Assembly: GCA_007130545.1 (NCBI GenBank) | Contig: SLSG01000034.1 | Coordinates: 1-8,743 of the forward strand | Length of the DNA stretch: 8,743 nucleotides | Direction: 5' to 3' | DNA from: Bacteroidales bacterium | Lineage (GTDB): Bacteria > Bacteroidota > Bacteroidia > Bacteroidales > UBA7960 | Part shown: positions 1-6,738 of the stretch, in pieces | Layout: each line of letters begins with the position of its first letter | Position numbering within the stretch: position 1 is the first letter of the stretch | Notes under the pieces: model-generated | What the model saw: only the letters and a program-made list of their open reading frames with translations | What the model was told of the DNA's origin: nothing | Databases searched by the model: none | Program-made: the position numbers and the translations under genes

Positions 1-5
1 AAAAA

Positions 6-117
6 CATTGGGAACCACCGGCAGACTGCCTCGCCTTGATCTGCCGGGTATCCGGTTGGAAGAATCATCTTGCCAGGTTAGTGGTGAAAAATTCAGCAAC
101 CTGCGGTGGTTCCAATG
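6..117 (-). repeat. Long imperfect inverted repeat, possible structured RNA
   Basis: The arm at 6-24 and the arm at 101-117 are reverse complements over 17 of 19 positions; the right arm lacks two single C residues. Smaller inverted repeats are nested inside or overlap the arms: CCGGCAG at 18-24 with CTGCCGG at 41-47, CAGGTT at 74-79 with AACCTG at 98-103, and GGCAG-A-CTGCC at 20-30. Read on the minus strand, the outer stem is followed directly by TTTTT (positions 5-1), as expected for a structured transcript with a terminator-like end. The plus strand has no such T run after the stem, so the minus strand is preferred. No known RNA family was recognised. A mobile-element remnant or a REP-like extragenic palindrome is an equal alternative. 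The repeats are seen directly; any function is inference. Confidence 0.5.
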
Positions 118-138
118 AACTTGTATTCTTCATGTCTG

Positions 139-166
139 ACAGGGGGCAGGCAATTCTTCCCCCTGT
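139..166. repeat. Perfect 8-bp stem hairpin
   Basis: ACAGGGGG at 139-146 pairs perfectly with CCCCCTGT at 159-166 around a 12-nt loop. No T run follows on either strand, so it is not a standard intrinsic terminator. GTATAC occurs at 165-170, overlapping the right arm, and again at 172-177. It lies just upstream of the candidate promoter of the membrane protein gene and could be a protein-binding site or part of the structured region to its left. The role is unknown. Confidence 0.5.
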
Positions 167-192
167 ATACCGTATACGTAAACCAAGTCACA

Positions 193-226
193 TTTGCTGC
201 AGGCCACCCTTTTTTTTGTAAGTTTG
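193..226 (+). promoter_or_regulatory. Candidate Bacteroidota-type promoter for the O-antigen ligase-like gene
   Basis: TAAGTTTG at 219-226 is an exact match to the Bacteroidota -7 consensus TAnnTTTG. TTTG at 193-196 lies 22 bp upstream, within the spacing reported for the -33 element in this phylum. Transcription would start near 233 and leave a 5' leader of about 50 nt before the ATG at 286. The assignment depends on the host belonging to the Bacteroidota, which is itself inferred. Confidence 0.5.
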
Positions 227-285
227 TCGCGATTTCATCCGGAAAAAGTGGCTGAACAATACTTCATGTAAACATCACTGGTCAT

Positions 286-2202
286 ATGGGCAGAAGATCC
301 AGAAATAAAAGGCCGCAAAAATCAAACACCTTCCAGAATTTTCTTTTTTACTTTTTCTTTGTTTTTTGCATTGTTATTCTCCCTTTAATCATACGTCGCC
401 AGGCCTTGGACATATCGCTGATGCCGAGGATGTTGGCCCTTTTTGTCTTTCTGCTTGCCTTCTTGTTATTACTGTCCAGGGAAAAAACATTCAGGGAGCT
501 GGACCTGTCGGTGCTTAAAAAAGTCATATTCCCGGTTTTTCTGACCTACCTGCTATTGAGTATTTTTTCTCTTCTGTTCGCGACAAACTATACGGCCGGT
601 TTGTTTGATATTTTGAAAACCTTTGCCACAATTTCCGTAATGGCATTCGCTTGCTTGATCATACTGCAACATAAAAACTGGTCTGTTGAACTGCCAAAAT
701 TTTTTATCATCACGTCCATTATCCTTCTCTGCATCGGGTTTTTTGAAATGATTAGCGAACTGGGGTTTGGATTTCATCCACGTCATCAAATTTCCAGGGT
801 ACAGGCACTAATGTCAAATGTGAACTTGTATGCAAGCTTTCTTATGCTTCTTGTGCCATGGACGATTCTCGGATTGTTCATCTATAAGCGTGTCTGGAAG
901 GCAATTTCAGCAGTTTCCCTGGTGCTTTTGTTATTAATGATTTTACTGTTACAAACCCGGGCTGCATACATCGGAATTATTGCCGGTTTAATGGCAACAT
1001 CTGCAATGGTGTTCTACCACCACCAGGCTTTCAGCCTTCGAAGAAGTTTGCGAAATAAATTGGTTATCGGTGCAATCGCCATATTGGGGGGAGTGATTTT
1101 GCTGGTCTCTATAGCCGGAGAAGACAACATATATGCCAGCCGTTTACAAAGCAGTTTCTCTTTATCTGAGAACGAACCCAGAATGATAATATGGGATATG
1201 ACTGCCCGAATGATTACTGATTATCCAATCACCGGAGTCGGAGCCGGTAATTTCACAATCAGGGTGCCAGAATATTTCGGATACCATGATTTGACTGGTC
1301 GTCCCACAAACTTGTTAAGACCACACAATGACCCGATGTGGGTATTAGCTGAAAAAGGCGTCTTTGGTTTGATTTTATTTTTGGCAATTTTTGCTGTCGC
1401 AGTTTTTTATACCTGGAAGGTGGTTGCAGGAAATACTGACAAAGAGAAAAAAATGCTTGCTTTGACTGTTTTTTTTGCTTTGACTGGTTATTTCATGAAT
1501 TCCCTGTTTGACTTCCCTCTTGAACGGATTACCCACCAGGTAGTTCTGGGTATTATGCTTGCTGTTATAACTACGTTGTATCACTTGCAGGTTAATGAAA
1601 AAGGAGGGATGCCAGTCACTGGTATAAGGAAAATTGCACTCATTCCGATTGCCCTGATCCTATTGGTTGGAGTTCGTTACAGCCAGCAAGCCCTTAAGCA
1701 GGAAAAATATTTGGTTTTGGCCAGAGCGGCAGACATAGGGCAGGACAACAGGGCTTTTCTGGCTTATGCCAAGGAAGCATCCACCCCATGGCGAACCATT
1801 GATCGGCAGGGTATCCCTGTTGCTTACACGGAAGGGGTGGCCCATTCAAAGCTTGGGGACCAGGAAGCCACATTAAAAAAATACGAAGAAGCTCGCCGGC
1901 ATCATCCCAACCGGCATATGATATTAATCAATCTCGGGATTATCTATATTGATATACAGGAATACGACAAAGCAGTGGAATGCTTTACCAGGGTGCTTTC
2001 GATATTTCCGCTAAGTATGGAGGCACTGAATAACCTTGCGGTTTGCCATATTTACCTTGAGGATTATGATGCTGCCCTGGAAACCCTGGAGCGTATACCT
2101 GAGAACCTACGCACAGATGATGTACGGTTTAACATCTCATATGCAAGGCAGCAGCTGCAGATAATGGAGATGCTTGGGACAGACCGAAGGCCTGGTGATT
2201 AA
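286..2202 (+). CDS. O-antigen ligase/Wzy_C family membrane protein with C-terminal TPR domain
   Basis: This 638-residue protein probably transfers or polymerises undecaprenyl-linked glycans on the periplasmic side of the inner membrane. After a basic N-terminus (RRSRNKRPQK) come about 13 hydrophobic segments, roughly at 18-37, 46-64, 78-99, 109-127, 138-156, 179-199, 205-222, 226-243, 258-277, 357-378, 388-405, 416-432 and 447-463. The large loop at about 278-356 carries the family signature: EPRMIIW (Arg299), PITGVGAGNF (314-323) and RPHNDPMWVLAEKGVFG (His347). SNVN near 177-180 and TRAAYIG near 224-230 fit further Wzy_C positions. Residues 512-608 form about three TPR units after the last membrane segment, so they are probably periplasmic. 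Sequence alone cannot separate O-antigen ligase (WaaL), Wzy polymerase and PglL-type protein O-glycosyltransferase. No polysaccharide gene is adjacent, and base composition is more AT-rich than in the neighbours. The ATG at 286 opens the typical charged N-terminus; no clear Shine-Dalgarno site precedes it. Confidence 0.85.
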   Translation: MGRRSRNKRPQKSNTFQNFLFYFFFVFCIVILPLIIRRQALDISLMPRMLALFVFLLAFLLLLSREKTFRELDLSVLKKVIFPVFLTYLLLSIFSLLFATNYTAGLFDILKTFATISVMAFACLIILQHKNWSVELPKFFIITSIILLCIGFFEMISELGFGFHPRHQISRVQALMSNVNLYASFLMLLVPWTILGLFIYKRVWKAISAVSLVLLLLMILLLQTRAAYIGIIAGLMATSAMVFYHHQAFSLRRSLRNKLVIGAIAILGGVILLVSIAGEDNIYASRLQSSFSLSENEPRMIIWDMTARMITDYPITGVGAGNFTIRVPEYFGYHDLTGRPTNLLRPHNDPMWVLAEKGVFGLILFLAIFAVAVFYTWKVVAGNTDKEKKMLALTVFFALTGYFMNSLFDFPLERITHQVVLGIMLAVITTLYHLQVNEKGGMPVTGIRKIALIPIALILLVGVRYSQQALKQEKYLVLARAADIGQDNRAFLAYAKEASTPWRTIDRQGIPVAYTEGVAHSKLGDQEATLKKYEEARRHHPNRHMILINLGIIYIDIQEYDKAVECFTRVLSIFPLSMEALNNLAVCHIYLEDYDAALETLERIPENLRTDDVRFNISYARQQLQIMEMLGTDRRPGD

Positions 2203-2209
2203 TTTTTTT

Positions 2210-2232
2210 CTGGTTCCCGCTTACCAGGTTTT
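2210..2232 (+). terminator. Weak hairpin with short T run between convergent genes
   Basis: CTGGT at 2210-2214 pairs with ACCAG at 2223-2227 around an 8-nt loop and is followed by GTTTT. It lies 8 nt after the stop of the membrane protein gene and overlaps the last codons of the convergent CYTH gene. The stem is only 5 bp and the T run short, so termination is plausible but unproven. On the minus strand the stem is followed by an A run, so it would not serve the CYTH gene. Confidence 0.3.
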
Positions 2233-2688
2233 ATAAGGCCTTCTGATAAGACTGACATTGTAATAGCTTGCCTGCCCTGTCACCTCCTCCCCCAGCCAGG
2301 AAGGCTTTTCAAATTCCTCATCTTCTGACTGCAACTCCACCTCAGCCACTACAAGTCCGGCATTTTCCCCCTGGAACTCGTCCACCTCAAACACATGCCG
2401 GCCTGCCGGGACAAGGTAGCGGATCTTCTCAATCTTGCCGGGTTCACACAAGGCCATCAATGATCGGGCATCCTCCACCGGGATCTCCTTTTCCCATTCA
2501 AAGCGACTGTTGCCGGATACATTGCCCGCCCCTTTTACCGTGATAAATGCCTGCGGGCCATGGATGCGCACCCGCACGCTGCGCTCCGGAACAGATGACA
2601 GATAGGCCTGCACGATTTGCTCAGCGCCAATGGCATCCTTTTTAAAATCCCCGGAAACCAGGAATTTGCGTTCGATCTCCTTTGCCAT
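2221..2688 (-). CDS. CYTH-domain protein (triphosphate tunnel metalloenzyme-like)
   Basis: This 155-residue protein is a stand-alone CYTH domain. Known family members use a beta-barrel tunnel lined with charged residues to bind a triphosphate and metal ions; small bacterial members hydrolyse inorganic tripolyphosphate, and others are class IV adenylate cyclases or thiamine triphosphatases. The hallmark ExExK motif is intact at the N-terminus (Glu4, Glu6, Lys8 in EIERKF). Alternating charged residues on successive strands follow the family pattern: Arg39 and Arg41 in VRVRI, Lys52 in TVKG, Glu64 and Glu66 in FEWEKEI, Lys88 and Arg90, Glu101 and Asp103 in FEVDEF, and Glu116 and Glu118 in AEVELQ. 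Length is normal for the single-domain class, with no CHAD domain attached. The start is fixed by the ExExK motif at residue 4. The gene is convergent with the membrane protein gene and divergent from the helicase gene. Exact substrate is not determinable; tripolyphosphatase is the best guess. Confidence 0.88.
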   Translation of the reverse strand: MAKEIERKFLVSGDFKKDAIGAEQIVQAYLSSVPERSVRVRIHGPQAFITVKGAGNVSGNSRFEWEKEIPVEDARSLMALCEPGKIEKIRYLVPAGRHVFEVDEFQGENAGLVVAEVELQSEDEEFEKPSWLGEEVTGQASYYNVSLIRRPYKTW

Positions 2689-2733
2689 ACATGGTCTTTT
2701 TAACTAAATTAGCCGGGCAAACCAAATCCAGCG

Positions 2734-5700
2734 ATGCCTTCCCTTTTCCAAATATACAAATCTTCGGCCGGAAGCGGCAAAACCTATACCCTGGTCAAGG
2801 AATACCTGAAGATCGTATTGAAAGACCCCGGCCGTGTCAGGAGCATACTTGCCATAACCTTTACCAATGCCGCAGCAGCAGAGATGAAAGGAAGGATCAT
2901 CGGGGAGCTGGGAAACATTTCTTCCCTTCATGCGGAAAGCGATCCGGCCGGAAAAGTGCCGGAGGCGAACGGCGCTGCACTGGAACTGCTCGCCAGGATT
3001 AACCGGGATTGGGAGGAAGAGGGCCTGGGAAGGATGCCGGAGGCCCTGATGATAAAAAATGCAGGCCTCGTCCTGAAAAACATCCTGCACAATTATTCCG
3101 AATTTTCCGTTAGCACCATCGACAGCTTTGTGCACAGGATCATCCGTACATTTGCCTTTGACCTGCATATCCCGCTGAACTTCGAAGTGGAGCTGGATGC
3201 GGACACCCTGCTCAGGCAGGCCGTGGACATCCTGATCAGCCGGGCCGGTGCCGATCCGGACGCGACAAAACTATTGATCTCCTTTTTGCTCACCCAGGCC
3301 GAGGGAGGGAAGGACATCCGGATTGAGAACCAGATCGCCAGACTGGCCAGGACCCTGATGGATGAGGGGGGCAGCATTCCGTTGCAAAAATTAAGAAACT
3401 TGTCGCTCGGGGATTTCCTGGTGATCTCAAGGGAGATAAAGGCCGAATTAAGGGCTTTTGAAGCACAAGCAAGAAGTACGGCCAGAAAAGCCACGGGGCT
3501 GATCCGTCAGCAGCAGCTGATAAGCGCGGCCTTTGCACATGGCCGGAGCGGCATTGGGGCCTATTTTGAGAAAATTGCGGAAAGCGAGCCTCCTTCCACC
3601 ATCCCGCTTCCGGGCAAGTCTGTGCGGAAAACCATCGAAGAGGACAAATGGTTTTCCAGCAAGGCAGGCAAGGATGAAAAAGCCCGGATCGAACAAATAA
3701 AGGACTCCTTGTTGCTGGCCTTTGAGGAGATCAACGGCAGCCGGGAGGAAAAAATGGGCAGGTACAGGAGCCTGCAAGCCGTGGCGAAAGACCTGTTTCC
3801 GGTGGCCGTCCTCAACGAGGTGGAAAAGGTGCTTGAAGAAATCAAGTCCGAGCATTTGCTGTTGCACATATCCGACTTCAATAAAAAGATCGCTGCCATC
3901 ATCGCCGAACAACCCGTGCCTTTCATTTATGAACGCCTGGGTGAAAAGTACCGGCACTACATGATCGATGAGTTTCAGGACACATCGGTGCTGCAGTGGC
4001 AGAACCTGATCCCCCTGGTTGAAAATGCACTTGCCGGCGGCAACATGAGCCTGGTGGTGGGGGACGGGAAGCAGGCCATTTACAGGTTCCGCAATGGGGA
4101 TGTCGAGCAGTTTGCCTTGCTTCCCGGCCTCAGCAAAGAGATCCGTGCAGCGGCCAGGGACGAATGGGAGCGGTCGCTCACAGCGGCACATGTGAATAAG
4201 AACCTGGGTACAAATTTCCGCTCCCAAAGGGAGATCGTGGAATTCAACAACCGTTTTTTCCTTTTTGCCCAAGCCGTGCTCAGCGAACCACAGCGGGCCG
4301 TGTATGACGGACTTGCCCAAAACTACCTGGAGAAAAAAAACGGAGGCTATGTGGAAGTGGCCTTTGTGGAAGGGGAAGGCCAAGCTTACAAGGATGCCTC
4401 CCTGGGGGCGATCGTGGACATTCTCGGCCGCTGCCGGGAGGCAGGACACCCCCTGGGTGACATCACCATTCTTTGCAGGGCCGCCGACGAGGCGAGCATG
4501 GTATCGCGCAAGCTGCTTGAGAACGGAATCCCTGTAATCTCTTCAGAATCCCTGCTGCTCAACCAGTCAGACGAAGTGAATTTTATCCTGGCATTGCTGA
4601 AACTGCTGGCCGACCCGGATGACCAGGTGGCAGCCGTGGAGGCCGTTTCCTACCTTCAGAAAAGTGGCATCGTAAAGCAGCCCGGCAACCTGCCCGGGGC
4701 ACTGGATGCGCTCAATCTGTTTGGCAGAAACAGAGGACAACAGTCCCCCACGCTGCACCAGTCCGTCGAGTCCCTTTTGGAAAACAACGGCATCTCTTTC
4801 TCATTCCGTTCATTTATCCACCAAAACCTGTATGACATCTGCGAGACGATCATACGGAGCTTTTTTGCAGGGCAGCAGCCACCCAACCCCTTCGTGGCTT
4901 TTTTCTCAGATGCCGTATTTGATTTTGCCGGGAAAAACAAACTGGCCGTGAAGGATTTTCTGGAGTGGTGGGAAGAAAAAAGCGACAAGTACTCACTCAT
5001 TGTGCCGGAAGGGGTTCAGGCGGCAAGGGTCATGACCATCCACAAGTCCAAAGGCCTGCAGTTCCCGGTGGTGATCTGCCCGTTTGCGGACTGGGGCAGT
5101 GGACGGCTGACGAAGGATGGGCAGTGGGTGGATTTGGAAGACGGACTGGTGCAGGGGCTTGAAACAACATGGATAAGCCTGGGCAAGGACCTGCTCGAGG
5201 GCACCCCTTATGCAAACCTACGTGAACGGGAAAAGGGAAAAAGCATGCTTGACCTTTTGAACCTGGTATATGTTGCCTTTACCCGTCCGGCAGAAAAGCT
5301 TTTTATCCTGACAAAAACAAGCAGTCTCCATATGGGAAACACCCAGGGCATGCTGCACCATTTCCTCCGGCAGGAAGGCCGCTGGCAGGATGACCAAAGG
5401 GTTTATCCGTTCGGGGCTTTTGAGGGAGGCGGACCTGTCGGGCAGGCTTCGGGAGCCGGGCAAGGCGGGCGGACCACCACTGGCGGACACGACGAACCGG
5501 CAGCCGGAGCCGGGGTACAGGCAGCCGGAGCCGGACCCGGTCCGTTCAGGGAGATCATTTCCAACTCCTGGAGCCGGGCGTTGCGCATGCGTTCTCACCA
5601 GGAAGAAAGGCGCATTGCCATCGGGGGGGAAGATCCCATGCAGCGGGGCAACCTGTTGCACCGGGCCATGGAGAAGATCTTTTCTAAAAAGGATGTCTTT

Positions 5701-6054
5701 CCGGTGCTGGACCACATGGTGGCCAGGGGAGAGATAGACCTGGACCGGGCAATGGAATGGAGGGAAAAGATCAACCAGCTGATCAGCCAGGCTGCCGTGC
5801 GGCCATACTTTGAAGAAGGACTGACCACCAAACCCGAGGCCGGCCTGTTTGACGAAAAGGGGAATTTTTTCCGCCCGGACAGGGTGGTGCTGATGGAAGA
5901 CCGGACCGCAGTCATTGACTACAAGACAGGCAAGGCTTACCATACCCACAGGGAACAGATCGGCATGTATGCCGGGCTGCTTGAAAAAATGGGCTATCCG
6001 AATGTAAAAAAACTCATTCTCTACCTCGACCGCAATGAGGTCGTGGAAGCGTGA
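2734..6054 (+). CDS. AddA/RecB-like UvrD-family helicase with C-terminal PD-(D/E)XK nuclease
   Basis: This 1106-residue protein is a full-length superfamily 1A helicase-nuclease, expected to unwind and resect double-strand DNA ends for RecA-dependent repair. Helicase motifs appear in order: Walker A SSAGSGKT (10-17), motif Ia ITFTNAAAAEMK (41-52), STIDSF (127-132), Walker B MIDEFQDTS (410-418, Asp412/Glu413), motif III VGDGKQAIYRFRNGD (442-456), NFRS (494-497), motif V VMTIHKSKGLQFPVV (766-780) and motif VI NLVYVAFTRPAEKLF (843-857). The C-terminal nuclease shows GNLLHRAME (His976), a candidate acidic residue at Glu1035, RPDRVV (Asp1049), IDYKTGK (Asp1062, Lys1064) and Q-x3-Y (Gln1075, Tyr1079), so it looks catalytically intact. 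A Gly/Ala/Pro-rich linker at about 897-937 joins the two parts. The ATG at 2734 places Walker A at the usual distance from the N-terminus. No AddB-like partner lies in the window: the flanking genes encode CYTH and NuoE-like proteins. AddA-like is the best description; the exact subunit name depends on finding that partner. Confidence 0.9.
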   Translation: MPSLFQIYKSSAGSGKTYTLVKEYLKIVLKDPGRVRSILAITFTNAAAAEMKGRIIGELGNISSLHAESDPAGKVPEANGAALELLARINRDWEEEGLGRMPEALMIKNAGLVLKNILHNYSEFSVSTIDSFVHRIIRTFAFDLHIPLNFEVELDADTLLRQAVDILISRAGADPDATKLLISFLLTQAEGGKDIRIENQIARLARTLMDEGGSIPLQKLRNLSLGDFLVISREIKAELRAFEAQARSTARKATGLIRQQQLISAAFAHGRSGIGAYFEKIAESEPPSTIPLPGKSVRKTIEEDKWFSSKAGKDEKARIEQIKDSLLLAFEEINGSREEKMGRYRSLQAVAKDLFPVAVLNEVEKVLEEIKSEHLLLHISDFNKKIAAIIAEQPVPFIYERLGEKYRHYMIDEFQDTSVLQWQNLIPLVENALAGGNMSLVVGDGKQAIYRFRNGDVEQFALLPGLSKEIRAAARDEWERSLTAAHVNKNLGTNFRSQREIVEFNNRFFLFAQAVLSEPQRAVYDGLAQNYLEKKNGGYVEVAFVEGEGQAYKDASLGAIVDILGRCREAGHPLGDITILCRAADEASMVSRKLLENGIPVISSESLLLNQSDEVNFILALLKLLADPDDQVAAVEAVSYLQKSGIVKQPGNLPGALDALNLFGRNRGQQSPTLHQSVESLLENNGISFSFRSFIHQNLYDICETIIRSFFAGQQPPNPFVAFFSDAVFDFAGKNKLAVKDFLEWWEEKSDKYSLIVPEGVQAARVMTIHKSKGLQFPVVICPFADWGSGRLTKDGQWVDLEDGLVQGLETTWISLGKDLLEGTPYANLREREKGKSMLDLLNLVYVAFTRPAEKLFILTKTSSLHMGNTQGMLHHFLRQEGRWQDDQRVYPFGAFEGGGPVGQASGAGQGGRTTTGGHDEPAAGAGVQAAGAGPGPFREIISNSWSRALRMRSHQEERRIAIGGEDPMQRGNLLHRAMEKIFSKKDVFPVLDHMVARGEIDLDRAMEWREKINQLISQAAVRPYFEEGLTTKPEAGLFDEKGNFFRPDRVVLMEDRTAVIDYKTGKAYHTHREQIGMYAGLLEKMGYPNVKKLILYLDRNEVVEA
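5499..5534 (+). repeat. 15-bp direct repeat, 21-bp period, in the helicase-nuclease linker
   Basis: GGCAGCCGGAGCCGG occurs at 5499-5513 and again, identically, at 5520-5534. The 21-bp period keeps reading frame (seven codons) and encodes the repeated AAGAG in the linker of the AddA-like protein. It lies in a GC-rich, low-complexity stretch and looks like a two-copy in-frame tandem duplication. Confidence 0.75.
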
Positions 6055-6253
6055 TCACCAAAGTATGCGTGCAAACCGGGACCATGGGTACAGATGGGCC
6101 GGAACACTGGGCTGGCAAAACCTGGACAGGTAAAACCAGTCTAAATTAAAACTACCTGAAACTCTGTGCAATGTGACCGAAACCAGGCAGCCGATAATAA
6201 AAAAAGTAGTATTTTGATGCCGGATTATCCTACACACAAGATATTATCAACAT
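6055..6253. other. Intergenic region before the NuoE-like operon
   Basis: This 199-bp gap has no supported gene. It contains an inverted repeat, CAGGTA at 6127-6132 with TACCTG at 6153-6158, around a 20-nt AT-rich spacer; no T run follows, so it is not a clear terminator. An AT-rich stretch at about 6195-6216 ends in TATTTTG (6210-6216), which resembles a Bacteroidota -7 box but is one base short of TAnnTTTG and lacks a good -33 TTTG. The promoter of the downstream operon is expected here, but I cannot place it. Confidence 0.35.
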
Positions 6254-6712
6254 ATGTCTACGCAAAATATTCTGGAAAAGCATGCGCCGGAGCGCCACAA
6301 CATCCTGATGATCCTGCATGATCTACAGGACCACCATCCACAGAACTACCTGACGGAGGAGGCGCTTGAGGCCACAGCCAGGTACCTGAAGCTAACCAAA
6401 GCCTCCGTATACGGAGTGGCCGGGTATTATACCATGTTCAGCCTGAAACCCAGGGGCAGGCACATCATCCGGGTCTGCGTTTCGGCCGTTTGCGAGCTGA
6501 AGAAATCTGAGTCCGTGATCGCCCATCTGGAATCCACCCTGGGCATTAAAACCGGCCAGACCACCCCTTGCGGCCTCTTTACGCTGGAATTGTCAGAATG
6601 TATTGGCCAATGCCATGAAGCCCCTTCCATGATGATCGGGCAGGCCGTTTACAACAACCTGGACGCGGAGCGGATCCGCGAGGTCATTGAAAGCATCCGT
6701 AACCAAGGATAA
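6254..6712 (+). CDS. NuoE-like [2Fe-2S] subunit of an NAD-linked oxidoreductase
   Basis: This 152-residue protein belongs to the complex I 24-kDa (NuoE/HoxE/FdsG) family, a thioredoxin-fold ferredoxin that works beside the flavin subunit. The four cluster cysteines are present in the usual arrangement: Cys75 and Cys80 (C-x4-C in CVSAVC), and Cys116 and Cys120 (C-x3-C in CIGQC). The family motif VYGVAGYYTMF sits at 52-62, close to the common VYGVATFYxxF. The N-terminal helical part (about 10-50) is typical, and length is normal for the short form. The segment after Cys80 reads ELKKS where many relatives have HVKG/HVRG, a mild divergence. The gene is first in a probable operon, 26 bp ahead of the NuoF-like gene. 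The order NuoE-NuoF-large iron-sulfur subunit without other complex I genes argues for a soluble enzyme such as NAD-dependent formate dehydrogenase or hydrogenase rather than complex I. Confidence 0.88.
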   Translation: MSTQNILEKHAPERHNILMILHDLQDHHPQNYLTEEALEATARYLKLTKASVYGVAGYYTMFSLKPRGRHIIRVCVSAVCELKKSESVIAHLESTLGIKTGQTTPCGLFTLELSECIGQCHEAPSMMIGQAVYNNLDAERIREVIESIRNQG

Positions 6713-6738
6713 GGTTTTACCAGGAAATCATTGAACCC

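Noticed and set aside
36..221. Open frame of 61 codons on the plus strand in the left intergenic region
   Set aside because: It runs through the inverted repeats and the hairpin, has no recognisable domain, and its composition is not protein-like; the region is better explained as non-coding.
2689..2733. TAATTTAG on the minus strand as a promoter for the CYTH gene
   Set aside because: It has a mismatch at a key position of TAnnTTTG and the nearest TTTG is too close to act as a -33 element.
3448..4449. Open frame of 333 codons on the minus strand
   Set aside because: It lies wholly inside the AddA-like gene, whose frame carries the helicase motifs; the antisense frame is open only because of GC-biased codon use and shows no family motif.
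5390..5737. Possible frameshift in the AddA-like gene, with a parallel plus-strand frame through the linker
   Set aside because: The main frame is continuous from the helicase motifs to the nuclease motifs, and a low-complexity linker is plausible here; the alternative frame adds no domain.
5218..5949. Open frame of 243 codons on the minus strand
   Set aside because: It is antisense to the C-terminal helicase and nuclease motifs of the AddA-like gene and has no recognisable domain.
6210..6216. TATTTTG as a -7 promoter box for the NuoE-like operon
   Set aside because: It is one base short of TAnnTTTG and there is no TTTG or TTG at a suitable distance upstream, so it is too weak to list as a promoter.
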